A stretch of 64,000 bases of DNA, taken from positions 1,426,001 to 1,490,000 of the forward strand of contig NZ_CP155074.1 of assembly GCF_039621805.1 (NCBI RefSeq). Reading direction: 5' to 3'. The notes below the pieces were generated by a model. That model did no database searches. It had not been told where the DNA came from and saw only the letters and a list, made by a program, of their open reading frames with translations. The DNA comes from Paraburkholderia sp. PREW-6R (GTDB lineage Bacteria; Pseudomonadota; Gammaproteobacteria; Burkholderiales; Burkholderiaceae). Position numbers and translations under genes: made by a program. This document shows positions 50,687 through 59,426 of this stretch, piece by piece; position 1 is the first letter of the stretch, and each line of letters opens with the position of its first letter.

Positions 50687-51571
50687 TTACTTCGTGACCG
50701 CCGCATCCTGACCGGCGCCCAGATCGGCACCCGTGACGGGATCGCTTTCCGTCGCGGAGGCCGTGCGTGATGCCAACGCGCTCAGCACTTCCATATCCTT
50801 CTCCGTCACCTGAACGCTGGCGAGACCGTCGCCGCCGTCCACTGCCGGCTGTGGCGTCTCGACGAACTCCCATTCCGGACCCTGATTCCACGGGCCGCGC
50901 GGCGAATCATCGCCATCGGACATGTTGTAATAGACGTTCGTGAACTCAGGCACGCCGGGAATCTTGCCCTGCGGGAAATTCGGCTGGATCGAATGCAGCG
51001 CTTTCTCGAACGACTTCTGGTGCGCGATCTCGCGTGTCATCAGGAAGCCGAGCGTGTCGCGGATGCCAGCATCGTCGGTGACATTGATCAGTCGCTCGTA
51101 GACAATCTTTGCGCGCGCCTCGGCCGCAATGTTCGAGCGCAGATCCGCGGTCGGCTCGCCGATCGTGTCGATATACGCTGCGCTCCACGGCACCCCGGCC
51201 GAGTTGGTCAACGCCGGGCCGCCGCCATACAGCAGTGCCGTCACGTGTGAGTCATTACCGCCGCCCGTGAGCGAACGGTAAAGCTCCGCCTGCTCTTCCA
51301 CGGCTTCGGCAAGTTGGCCTTTCGCACCCTTGTTGAGCATAGCCACAATCGACCCAATGATTTCGAGGTGACTGAGTTCTTCCGTTGCAATATCAAACAG
51401 CATGTCGCGCCGGCCCGGATCGTCTTCGCTGACCGCCTGAGTGAAATAACGACACGCTGCGGCCAGTTCTCCTTGCGGGCCGCCGAACTGCTCGAGAAGC
51501 AGGTTCGCGAGACCGGGGTTCGGCGCTGCTACACGGACGGTATATTGAAGTCGCTTGTTGTGCACAAACAT
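50687..51571 (-). CDS. Manganese catalase
   Basis: A 294-residue di-manganese catalase. Metal-ligand positions are intact: Glu35 (PQGELAAACRY), Glu65 and His68 (TEELSHLEI), Glu151 (IAAEARAKIVYERL) and His184 (REIAHQKSFEKAL), with spacing close to the Lactobacillus enzyme. It disproportionates H2O2 without haem. The C-terminus beyond about 240 is an extra acidic segment, probably disordered. The neighbours phasin, PRC-barrel and DUF1810 suggest a general stress set. The start ATG 51571 gives MFVHNKRLQYTVRV, the usual family N-terminus. Confidence 0.94.
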   Translation of the reverse strand: MFVHNKRLQYTVRVAAPNPGLANLLLEQFGGPQGELAAACRYFTQAVSEDDPGRRDMLFDIATEELSHLEIIGSIVAMLNKGAKGQLAEAVEEQAELYRSLTGGGNDSHVTALLYGGGPALTNSAGVPWSAAYIDTIGEPTADLRSNIAAEARAKIVYERLINVTDDAGIRDTLGFLMTREIAHQKSFEKALHSIQPNFPQGKIPGVPEFTNVYYNMSDGDDSPRGPWNQGPEWEFVETPQPAVDGGDGLASVQVTEKDMEVLSALASRTASATESDPVTGADLGAGQDAAVTK

Positions 51572-51854
51572 CGCATTTCTCCAGAAATAGATTGTGGGTT
51601 CCGTCAGGGATGTGGCCCGCGCATGGCACAGCCCGTCTCTGACAGACGCCGCTCAGTTGGAAACCGGCTAGGCGGGCAAGGACGATCGCACCTGCGGAAT
51701 GTCCTCGACCCTGGTCTCAGAGCGGATGCTCTGGCGTGATGTGCGCGCAGGAACGCAAAGAAATGGCCTGCGCCAACCACTCCGCACGGGGCATGCCTGC
51801 GAACCCGGAAAAATTCAGGGGCAGGTCCATGCGCTTGGCGGTGGCCCCGGGCGG

Positions 51855-52286
51855 CTATAGCAGACGCAGGGTGTCGGGGTCGGGCTCGCCGTCGAAATAT
51901 TTCCGCAGCGCTTTGGTAAATACGTCGTTCTCTGGGGTCGCGCGTTCGAAGAGCGTCATCGAGGAACGGAATTTCAGGTAATCCGGGTAGCCGAAGATGT
52001 CTTCAATGGACCGGCCGGATACCGCGTTGACGAGCTGCGTGGTTTCCTGCAAGCGTGCGCGAAGCACTGGATGCTGCATGTAGGCGCTAGCCTCCGCGAG
52101 CGACGCAATGGCGAAGCGCTGCGCCATCGAACTCGATCCCAGGCCGCGAAGCTGCGGAAACACGAACCACATCCAGTGGCTGCGTTTGCGGCCGCTGCGC
52201 AATTCCTCGCACACGTCGGCGTAAAGCGGATCTTGCGCAACGACAAAACGCTGGAGTGTGTATGGGTCGTCCCTATCCGTACTCAT
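51855..52286 (-). CDS. DUF1810 family protein
   Basis: A 143-residue protein of the DUF1810 family, recognised by LQRFVVAQDPLYADVCEELRSGRKRSHWMWFVFPQLRGLGSSSMAQRFAIASLAEASAYMQHP. The family is small, helical and of unknown function. The start ATG 52286 has AAGGAG about 5 bases upstream, so the longer frame to 52385 is rejected. It is divergent from the BrkB-like gene, with 123 bases between them. Confidence 0.88.
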   Translation of the reverse strand: MSTDRDDPYTLQRFVVAQDPLYADVCEELRSGRKRSHWMWFVFPQLRGLGSSSMAQRFAIASLAEASAYMQHPVLRARLQETTQLVNAVSGRSIEDIFGYPDYLKFRSSMTLFERATPENDVFTKALRKYFDGEPDPDTLRLL

Positions 52287-52409
52287 TTTTGTACTCCTTG
52301 CAGGCTTGTGCAGATTCAGTCTGCGCAGCATGTCGCATACCCCCCGGCGCGACGCGCGCAAGGCTCGCTTTTTGCTCCACACCAAAACACGTCAGGCGAG
52401 CACATCATC

Positions 52410-53327
52410 ATGGACATCCTGCACCGCAAAGCGAGCGTCCCGCCCTCTCAGCCCATCAAGCTGACGACGATCGCGAAAGAAGCGATTGAGCGTTTCTCAT
52501 CCGATCGATGCGCAATGATGGGCGCGAGCATCGGCTTCTACTCGGCTTTTTCACTCGCGCCGACGCTGCTGATCGTGCTGGCGATCGCTGGCTGGTTTTT
52601 CGGCGCCGATGCCGCACAAGGTCAGTTCTTCGCGCAGATCCGGCAAATTCTCGGACCCGACGCGGCGAGCGCCATGCAGGGCGTTGTTCAGCATGCGCAT
52701 CGTTCCAGCGGTAGCGGCCTGGCCGCGGCGTTTTCCGTCGTGTTGCTGCTGGTCGGTGCATCGGCTACGTTTTCCAGTCTGAACACGGCGCTCGACGTGG
52801 TCTTCGCAGCCAGGTCTCCGAAAGGGCTCGCGGGCCTCGCGTTGATCGTGCGAGCACGCCTCGTGTCGCTGGGTTTATTGATGGGGCTCAGCTTTTTGCT
52901 GGTGGTGTCGCTGGTGCTCGACGCGGCCATCCAGACCGCCGGCAGTGCAGTCTTCGGTAGCTCGACGCTGAGTGTGATTGCTGACGTCACGCAGTCGATC
53001 TTCGGCCTCGTGGTTCTTGCTTTCGGCCTCGGCGCGCTGATCAAATGGCTGCCCGATACCCGCGTGAGCTTTCGTCCGGCGCTGGTAGGCGGTGCAGTGG
53101 CTGCGGTGCTTTTTACCGTGGGCCGGCATCTGTTCGGCTTCTATCTCGCGCACGCCGGCACCGCGGGTGCGTTTGGCGCGGCCGGATCGCTTGCGGTGCT
53201 GATGATGTGGCTATATTTCTGCGCCATTGTTTTTCTGTTTGGCGCCGAGGTCGCGTCGGCCATGTCGCAAAAGCCGAAGGAGAGCGACCCCGCCGACGTC
53301 AAGGCACGTCTAAGCGTCTCGCATTGA
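52410..53327 (+). CDS. YihY/BrkB-like inner-membrane protein
   Basis: A 305-residue protein with about six membrane segments of the BrkB/YihY family: GASIGFYSAFSLAPTLLIVLAIAGWFFG, ASATFSSLNTALDVVF, RLVSLGLLMGLSFLLVVSLVL, and RPALVGGAVAAVLFTVGRHLFGFYLAHAG. The family was first described in Bordetella for serum resistance; its biochemical role remains unknown and it is not an RNase. ATG 52410 begins the family N-terminus; the longer frame from 52071 is arginine-rich. The cytosolic tail is short and basic. Confidence 0.88.
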   Translation: MDILHRKASVPPSQPIKLTTIAKEAIERFSSDRCAMMGASIGFYSAFSLAPTLLIVLAIAGWFFGADAAQGQFFAQIRQILGPDAASAMQGVVQHAHRSSGSGLAAAFSVVLLLVGASATFSSLNTALDVVFAARSPKGLAGLALIVRARLVSLGLLMGLSFLLVVSLVLDAAIQTAGSAVFGSSTLSVIADVTQSIFGLVVLAFGLGALIKWLPDTRVSFRPALVGGAVAAVLFTVGRHLFGFYLAHAGTAGAFGAAGSLAVLMMWLYFCAIVFLFGAEVASAMSQKPKESDPADVKARLSVSH

Positions 53328-53484
53328 TCGCCGTCGCGAGCGCGACCGCACGTCGAACGAAGTCGCGCCCATCACACCGGCACGAGTCGATACCCGTGCC
53401 GGAGGAGGCGCTGAAAAACAGGCAGACGCAGCGAACGCCCGGAGTCGTCTACGCTCGGCGCTTGAACGTCACATGGAGGCACTC

Positions 53485-54039
53485 ATGGCACCGCATCGAA
53501 TCATGTTCATCCGGCACGCGGAGAAGCCCGACGCGAGCAGCGGAACCGGCATCGACGCAGACGGCAAACCCGATGAAGAAAGCCTCGCGGTACGCGGCTG
53601 GCAGCGCGCCGGCGCACTGGTGCGTTTCTTCTGCCCGGCCGAGGACTCCCACGCCACGCAGCGGCGGCCGGGCACCGTGTTTGCGCCCGGCACCGGTCCC
53701 GCCAGCGAGAGCAGGCGCGCCATGCAAACCGTTACCCCACTCGTCGCGAAGGTGCGAGAAACGTCGAAGGTGGAGTTCATCACGACTTACCTGAAAGACG
53801 ATGGCGAAGCGCTGATGAAAGACGTGCTCACGCGTGCGGGCGTCGTGCTGATTTCATGGGAACACAAGGTGCTGCCGACGCTGATCGGACACATGCCCGG
53901 TGCGCCGGCCGTGCCGTCGAAGTGGCCGGACAAGCGCTTCGACATGGTGTGGGTGCTAGATCGCGATGACGACACATGGTCGTTCTCGCAACTTCCGCAA
54001 CTGCTGCTCGCGGGAGATTCGGACGAGCCGATCCGATAG
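53485..54039 (+). CDS. Histidine phosphatase superfamily protein
   Basis: A 184-residue protein. The catalytic motif is RHAEKP (His about residue 11), typical of the SixA/phosphoglycerate-mutase-like branch. The second His is in WEHKVLPTLIGHMPG (about 125-139). The central portion is short for a phosphatase and includes TYLKDDGEALMKDVLTRAGV. The ATG at 53485 has GGAGG about 5 bases upstream, so ATG 53473 is not used. The substrate could be a phosphoprotein or a sugar phosphate; I cannot tell. Confidence 0.8.
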   Translation: MAPHRIMFIRHAEKPDASSGTGIDADGKPDEESLAVRGWQRAGALVRFFCPAEDSHATQRRPGTVFAPGTGPASESRRAMQTVTPLVAKVRETSKVEFITTYLKDDGEALMKDVLTRAGVVLISWEHKVLPTLIGHMPGAPAVPSKWPDKRFDMVWVLDRDDDTWSFSQLPQLLLAGDSDEPIR

Positions 54040-54114
54040 CATGTGGCGCGATGCGCGATCGACACGCACTCGGGCACGCAATCGGGCACGCAATCGGCGC
54101 GCACTGACCTCCGT

Positions 54115-54819
54115 TCACCAGGGCACCACGCGCCCGAGGTAATCCACATAATGCAGCCCGCTGCGTCCCGCATGGGTGTCGATCGTGCTGACCAGATTCG
54201 GAATGCTCTCTTCAATGGTCAAACGCGCCTGCGGGCCGCCCATATCCGTCTTCACCCATCCGGGCGCCATTAACAGGAGGGTCCGCGGATCGTCCGGGTG
54301 GCGCGCCGCGAAGCTGCGCATGAACATGTTGAGCGCCGCCTTGCTGCCGCGATAGACCTCGTAATGGCCGTTGGTGTTGTTCGCAACGCTGCCTTGGCCC
54401 GACGACATCACACCAATCGTTCCGTATGGCCGCACGAGGTCCTGAAACGCCTCGATGACCCGCATTGGACTCAAAGAATTGGTCACCATCACGCGCACGA
54501 ATTCGTCGGTCGAGACATCGGCAATCGTTTCCCGATCGTCGTTTTTCACGCCGGCGTTCACGAACAGCAAGTCCAGCTCGCGACCCGCGAGACGCGCATG
54601 GAGCGCGGCAACCTGCTCGGGCATCGTCACATCGACAGTCTCGACTTCCAGCGCGCGGTGCGCGCCTGCCGACAGTTCGCGCAATCGCGCTGTCGAGCCT
54701 TCGCGGCCGGTGGCGATAACGCGCCAGCCGCGTTTCAGATATTCCTCGACCATCGCCAGTCCAAGCCCGCGCGATGCGCCGATCAGAAGGACGGTTTTTT
54801 GCGCAGAGACGTCCTGCAT
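54115..54819 (-). CDS. Short-chain dehydrogenase/reductase
   Basis: A 234-residue Rossmann-fold SDR. The NAD(P) loop is LIGASRGLGLAMVEEYL (about 12-28), with NAGV (about 89-92) and the active site YRGSK, in which Tyr and Lys keep YxxxK spacing. The basic residue after the loop (TGREGS) suggests NADP. It is divergent from a LysR regulator 166 bases away, which is its likely controller. The substrate is unknown. Confidence 0.9.
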   Translation of the reverse strand: MQDVSAQKTVLLIGASRGLGLAMVEEYLKRGWRVIATGREGSTARLRELSAGAHRALEVETVDVTMPEQVAALHARLAGRELDLLFVNAGVKNDDRETIADVSTDEFVRVMVTNSLSPMRVIEAFQDLVRPYGTIGVMSSGQGSVANNTNGHYEVYRGSKAALNMFMRSFAARHPDDPRTLLLMAPGWVKTDMGGPQARLTIEESIPNLVSTIDTHAGRSGLHYVDYLGRVVPW

Positions 54820-54985
54820 GGTTGCTCCTTATGAGTGAGGCCGCCTTGCAACGCACTCGTCAGCGGTTCGATCGCGGCCGGTACATTCAATATATCGACG
54901 GCGAGGCCACGGCGGAAGACGCGGCATCTGCACGTATAAGCTGCACGGGACGCCATGTCCGGATCGCCCATGCTACGATCGGCGC

Positions 54986-55897
54986 ATGCCTGAACCCGAC
55001 CTGAATCTGCTCGTTGCACTCGACGTCCTGCTTGCCGACGGCAGCGTCGCGGGTGCCGCTCGCCGGCTAGGTCTGAGTGCTTCCGCGATGAGCCGGACGT
55101 TGACGCGGCTTCGCGACGCGACCGGCGATCCACTGCTCGTGCGCGCGGGGCGGCGCATGGTGCTGACACCTCATGCGCAGGCGTTGCGCCAACGCGCGCA
55201 GAACGCCGTACACGAGGCGCGCGCCGTTCTACGTCCGTCGGTCGCGGAGCCGGATTTTTCGACGTTGCAGCGCACCTTCACCGTTCGCGCCAATGAAGGC
55301 TTCGTGGCGGCGCTCGGCGGCCCGCTGATCGCCGCCACGCGTGCCGTCGCGCCGCATGTGCGCCTGCGCTTTGCGTCCAAGCCCGAGAAGAGCGCGGCGC
55401 ACTTACGCGATGGCTCTGCCGATCTTGAGATCGGCGTGCTGGGTAAGATGGGTCCGGAAGTCCGGGTGCAGGCGTTGTTTCGGGATCGATTCGTCGGCGC
55501 GGTCAGAGCGGGACATCCGCTTTCGCATCTGCGTGATGTGACCACCGCGCAATACATCGCGTTCGGCCATGTCGTCGCATCGAGAAGCGGCCGCACACAC
55601 GGACCGGTCGACGATGCGCTCGGCGCGCTCGGCATGGAGCGCACGATCGTCGCCGTGGTGCCGAGCTTTCTTGCCGCGCTTGCGGTGGCGCAGGCTTCCG
55701 ATCTGATCGCCCTCGTGCCCGCGTCTCTGATGCGCGCCCAACCCGCGTCCGCCGGCGTGCATGTTTTCGAACTCCCGACGGCGACCGGCGAAATTACCGT
55801 CTCCCAGATGTGGCATCCGCGCGTCAAGGTGGACGCCGTGCACCGCTGGCTTCGTCAATTGACGCTAACTGTTTGTCGCGAACGACTGGGGACATGA
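54986..55897 (+). CDS. LysR-family transcriptional regulator
   Basis: A 303-residue LysR protein. The winged helix is about 5-64 (GSVAGAARRLGLSASAMSRTLTRLRDATGDPLLVRAGRRMVLTPHA). The pattern LNLLVALDVLLADGSV is that of the NodD/LeuO-like branch. The effector domain follows to about 295. It is divergent from the SDR gene, with which it probably forms a regulator-target pair; the intervening 166 bases include an AT-rich stretch around 54888 suited to a LysR site. Confidence 0.9.
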   Translation: MPEPDLNLLVALDVLLADGSVAGAARRLGLSASAMSRTLTRLRDATGDPLLVRAGRRMVLTPHAQALRQRAQNAVHEARAVLRPSVAEPDFSTLQRTFTVRANEGFVAALGGPLIAATRAVAPHVRLRFASKPEKSAAHLRDGSADLEIGVLGKMGPEVRVQALFRDRFVGAVRAGHPLSHLRDVTTAQYIAFGHVVASRSGRTHGPVDDALGALGMERTIVAVVPSFLAALAVAQASDLIALVPASLMRAQPASAGVHVFELPTATGEITVSQMWHPRVKVDAVHRWLRQLTLTVCRERLGT

Positions 55898-56062
55898 CGC
55901 ACGGGGATTTAGCGAAAGCCTGCGGGCACTTCATCTGCGCAGCCAAGGTACTGTTACGCTTTGGCGTGCCGCCTGCCACCAGAACTGCCATCAGAATTGC
56001 CGCCAGCCTGCCGCATGCCTGCTGTCTCTGCCCTGCCTTCCATCCATCTGTTTCAGTGATCC

Positions 56063-57229
56063 ATGAGTTCTGTCAGCCGACGCATTGCGCACCTCGACAT
56101 GGACGCGTTCTACGCGTCCGTCGAACTCCTTCGCTATCCTGAACTGCGCGGCAAGGCGGTCGTGATCGGCGGCGGCCGCAGCGGCACACCGGAGCTACTG
56201 GAAGACGGCACGCGCCGCTTCGCGCGACTGCGCGATTACGCGGGACGCGGCGTCGTCACCACGTCCACGTATGAGGCCCGCGCGCTTGGCGTGTTTTCGG
56301 CGATGGGCATGATGAAAGCGGCCATGCTCGCGCCGGACGCGATCCTTCTGCCGACGGATTTCGACTCGTATCGACACTACTCGCGGCTCTTCAAGGCGGC
56401 CGTCGCCACCTTCACGGATCAGATCGAAGATCGCGGCATTGACGAGATCTATATCGACCTGACCGACGTGCCGGGCGAGCCGCACGAGATCGGCGCGCGC
56501 ATCAAGCAGGCGGTCAATCAGGCAACCGGTCTCACGTGTTCTATTTGCGTGGCGCCGAACAAGCTGCTCGCCAAGATCGGCTCCGAACTCGACAAGCCCG
56601 ACGGCCTGACCATCCTCACACCCGCCGACGTGCCGCTGCGCGTGTGGCCCTTGCCGGTGCGCAAGGTGAACGGCATCGGGCCGAAGGCGGCGGAGAAGCT
56701 GACGGCGCTGGGCATCGCCACGGTCGGCGATCTCGCGGCGGCGGACGCGGCGCGCCTGCAGAACAACTTCGGCCGCAGCTATTCAGCGTGGCTGCTGGAA
56801 GTCGCGCAAGGGCACGACGAGCGGCCGGTGGTGGTCGGATCGGAACCCAAGTCGATGAGCCGCGAGACGACCTTCGAACGCGATCTGCATCCGCGCCATG
56901 ATCGTCCGGCGCTGTCGAGTGCATTTACCGGCTTATGCGTGCGCGTGGCGGAAGATCTCGTGCGCAAGGGCTATGTGGGCCGGACCGTGGGCATCAAGCT
57001 GCGCTACGACGATTTCCGTACGGTCACGCGCGATCTCACACTCGACGAACCCACCGCCGACGCGGCCGAGATCCGCCGCGCGGCGACCGAATGTCTGCGG
57101 CGCGTGGAATTGAATCGCAAGCTGCGCTTGCTAGGCGTGCGGGTGAGCGCATTGACGCCGGCCAACGCGCAACCGCTCAGGCAGCGCCGGCCGGTTCAGG
57201 CCGATTTGCCCTTCACGAGCGACGAGTAA
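56063..57229 (+). CDS. dinB: DNA polymerase IV (translesion synthesis)
   Basis: A 388-residue Y-family polymerase. Catalytic acids are Asp12 in LDMDAFYASVE and the Asp-Glu pair in EDRGIDEIYIDLTD (about 128-129). The thumb/HhH region follows in VRKVNGIGPKAAEKLTALGI, then the little-finger domain. The C-terminal QADLPF matches the beta-clamp motif QxxLxF. Residues after VVIGGG carry a loop, RSGTPELLEDGTRRFARLRD, longer than in E. coli. No LexA box is obvious in the 165-base region upstream. It overlaps the convergent sensor-kinase gene by 34 bases. Confidence 0.94.
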   Translation: MSSVSRRIAHLDMDAFYASVELLRYPELRGKAVVIGGGRSGTPELLEDGTRRFARLRDYAGRGVVTTSTYEARALGVFSAMGMMKAAMLAPDAILLPTDFDSYRHYSRLFKAAVATFTDQIEDRGIDEIYIDLTDVPGEPHEIGARIKQAVNQATGLTCSICVAPNKLLAKIGSELDKPDGLTILTPADVPLRVWPLPVRKVNGIGPKAAEKLTALGIATVGDLAAADAARLQNNFGRSYSAWLLEVAQGHDERPVVVGSEPKSMSRETTFERDLHPRHDRPALSSAFTGLCVRVAEDLVRKGYVGRTVGIKLRYDDFRTVTRDLTLDEPTADAAEIRRAATECLRRVELNRKLRLLGVRVSALTPANAQPLRQRRPVQADLPFTSDE

Positions 57230-58650
57230 GCGGGCGTGCCCGCCGTAACCGCCGGCGAGGAACGCAGCGTGGCGCCGTCGGCCCCGGCCTGAGACGCCGC
57301 CACGGAAAACGCGAACGTATTGATCCCGTTTTCACTTCTCACCGACACCCCGCCGCGGTGCATCTCCGCAATCGCCTTGACGATCGCAAGGCCGAGGCCG
57401 TGGTTTTCTCGGCTATTGGTGCGCGACGCCTCCGCGCGATAAAAACGGTCGAACAGATGTTCCAGCACATCGGGCGCAATGGGCCGGCCCGGGTTTGCGA
57501 CTTCCACACGCACCTGGTCTTCATCGCGCAGGATCGTCACCGTGATGCGCGCGCCCGGTTCGCAATGCTGGATCGCGTTCATCAGCAGGTTCGTGCATGC
57601 GCGGCCGAACAGCGAACGGTTCACGCGCGACAGCGCGTCGCCATGCAATTGCGCGTGAACCCGCGCTTCTTCGAGCGGAATCTCCAGAAACTCCAGGGTG
57701 TGCGCCACTTCCGCGGCGAGCGACACTTCCACCAGACCCGTTGCGCGTTCGCCCTGATCGGCACGCGCGAGGAACAGCATGTCGTTGATGATCGCGCGCA
57801 TCCGCTCGAATTCTTCGAGATTCGATTGCAGCGTATGGCGCAGATCGTCGACGGAACGATTGCGCGTCAACGCCACCTCGGTCTGGCCGATCAGGATCGT
57901 GACCGGTGTGCGCAGCTCGTGCGCGACGTCCGCGTTAAACGATTCGAGACGCCCATACGCGCCATCCAGCCGTTCGAGCGCCCCGTTGAACGAGTTCGCC
58001 AGGTCATTCAGTTCGAGCGGAAGAGAGGCCGTATTCAGACGCTGTGAGCGGTTGTTTGGACTGACGGCGGACGCGTCGCGCGTGAGACGCGTGAGCGGCG
58101 CGAGACCGAGCCGCGTCACCGAATAGCTGAGCAGCAGCACGGCCAGGCTGCCGAGCGCGGACAACGCGGCAAGTGCCGAGCCGAACACGCGCATGGTGCG
58201 CACGTTGGGCGAATAGCTCGCTGCCACCTGCAACTGCACGGGCGGCCGCGCACCGTTGGCGGGGATCGTCGCCGTGGCGGTGAGCATGTCCTGTCCGCCG
58301 CCCGCCGGCGTGACGCGCGTATAGCCGCCTGGCCAGCTCGTTACCACGTTGCCGTCCACCGGCTTGCCGTAATGAAAATAGGGATCCGCGCCCGACACCG
58401 AATATGTGGTGCTGTTGTCGTGCGGCGTCATGTCCGTGAGCTTTTCACGCGCCATGCGCCACTTCTCGGGCGTCACGGCGTGATAGACGATGATGCGCGC
58501 GATCTGCGCGCGATCGTCGAGCGATTCACGCAGATGGTGTTCGAGCTGCGTGCGCAGCACCAGAAAGAGACCCGTGCCGACCAGCGTAAAGACGGACAAC
58601 GCGACGAGCGCGAACATCAGCGCCAGCCGGCGGGCGATGGATCGGTTCAT
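57196..58650 (-). CDS. Heavy-metal-type sensor histidine kinase (CusS/IrlS-like)
   Basis: A 484-residue membrane kinase. Membrane segments at about 9-31 and 157-178 flank a periplasmic domain. HAMP follows, then HisKA with His244 (FNADVAHELRTPVTILIGQTEVAL), and HATPase_c with NLLMNAIQH, DRFYRAEAS and GLGLAIVKAIAEMH. This matches the CusS/CopS/IrlS group, whose members usually sense copper, silver, cadmium or zinc in the periplasm. It overlaps the response regulator by 4 bases. Its 3' end overlaps dinB by 34 bases on the opposite strand. Confidence 0.91.
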   Translation of the reverse strand: MNRSIARRLALMFALVALSVFTLVGTGLFLVLRTQLEHHLRESLDDRAQIARIIVYHAVTPEKWRMAREKLTDMTPHDNSTTYSVSGADPYFHYGKPVDGNVVTSWPGGYTRVTPAGGGQDMLTATATIPANGARPPVQLQVAASYSPNVRTMRVFGSALAALSALGSLAVLLLSYSVTRLGLAPLTRLTRDASAVSPNNRSQRLNTASLPLELNDLANSFNGALERLDGAYGRLESFNADVAHELRTPVTILIGQTEVALTRNRSVDDLRHTLQSNLEEFERMRAIINDMLFLARADQGERATGLVEVSLAAEVAHTLEFLEIPLEEARVHAQLHGDALSRVNRSLFGRACTNLLMNAIQHCEPGARITVTILRDEDQVRVEVANPGRPIAPDVLEHLFDRFYRAEASRTNSRENHGLGLAIVKAIAEMHRGGVSVRSENGINTFAFSVAASQAGADGATLRSSPAVTAGTPAYSSLVKGKSA

Positions 58651-59333
58651 GATTGCTCCGCCTCTTCACGCACTTCGAGAACGTAGCCCATGCCGCGCAC
58701 CGTATGCAGGAGCTTGGACGGAAACGGGCCGTCGAGCTTCGCGCGCAGACGTTTGATCGCGGTTTCCACGACGTTCGTGTGGCTGTCGAAGTTGACGTCC
58801 CAGACGAGTTCGGTAATCGCGGTTTTCGACAGAATGTCCCCCTGCCGGCGCGCGAGCACGCTCAGCAACTGGAACTCCTTGGCGGTTAGATCGAGCCGTA
58901 CGCCGTCGCGGGTCGCGCGCCGTCCAATCAGATCGACGAACAGATCGCCGACCGAAATCAGCGTGGACTCCTGTGAGCGGGTGCGGCGTGCGAGCGCATG
59001 CAAGCGCTCGACCAGTTCGAGGAACGAAAAGGGTTTGGTGAGGTAGTCGTCGGCGCCTTCGCGCAGGCCGCGCACGCGATCGTTCACGTGGTCGCGCGCG
59101 GTGAGCATGATGACCGGCGTGGACTTGCGCATGCGCAGCGCCTTGAGCACGCTGAAGCCGTCGCGCCTCGGCAGCATCACGTCGAGCACGATCACGTCAT
59201 AGTCGAATTCGGTGGCCAGATGCATGCCCTCCTCGCCGTCGAGCGCGACGTCCACGACCCAGCCCTGCTCTGTCAAACCGGAACGTAGGTAATCCACCAC
59301 CTTCAGTTCGTCTTCAACGATCAGCAATTTCAT
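58647..59333 (-). CDS. OmpR-family response regulator (CusR/IrlR-like)
   Basis: A 228-residue regulator. The receiver domain has Asp51 in VIVLDVMLPRRDG and the conserved Lys in LTKPFSFLELVERL. The OmpR winged-helix DNA-binding domain spans about 125-222, with the motif TAITELVWDVNFDSHTNVVETAIKRLRAKL typical of IrlR/CusR. It is co-transcribed with the kinase. A promoter with a perfect TATAAT lies just upstream on the minus strand. AAGGGGA lies 7 bases before ATG 59333. The RND genes upstream in the same direction are plausible targets. Confidence 0.93.
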   Translation of the reverse strand: MKLLIVEDELKVVDYLRSGLTEQGWVVDVALDGEEGMHLATEFDYDVIVLDVMLPRRDGFSVLKALRMRKSTPVIMLTARDHVNDRVRGLREGADDYLTKPFSFLELVERLHALARRTRSQESTLISVGDLFVDLIGRRATRDGVRLDLTAKEFQLLSVLARRQGDILSKTAITELVWDVNFDSHTNVVETAIKRLRAKLDGPFPSKLLHTVRGMGYVLEVREEAEQS

Positions 59334-59353
59334 GCGCGTCCCCTTGTATGTGA

Positions 59354-59386
59354 ATTATACGAAACGCCTTGCAGGCTTTCCCTGCA
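59354..59386 (-). promoter_or_regulatory. Promoter and inverted repeat before the response regulator
   Basis: On the minus strand a perfect TATAAT lies at 59359-59354, about 20 bases before the ATG. TGCAGG, 5 bases, CCTGCA (59370-59386) is a dyad at about the -35 position and no good -35 box is present, so it may be a site for activator binding. Confidence 0.5.
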
Positions 59387-59426
59387 TGCCGCGCTGGGCG
59401 CTGCTGTGTCATGGGCCGCCATCGGC

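Noticed and set aside
53376..53401. Hairpin after the BrkB-like gene as a terminator
   Set aside because: Only 8-base arms and no T tract; the stem alone is weak evidence in GC-rich DNA.
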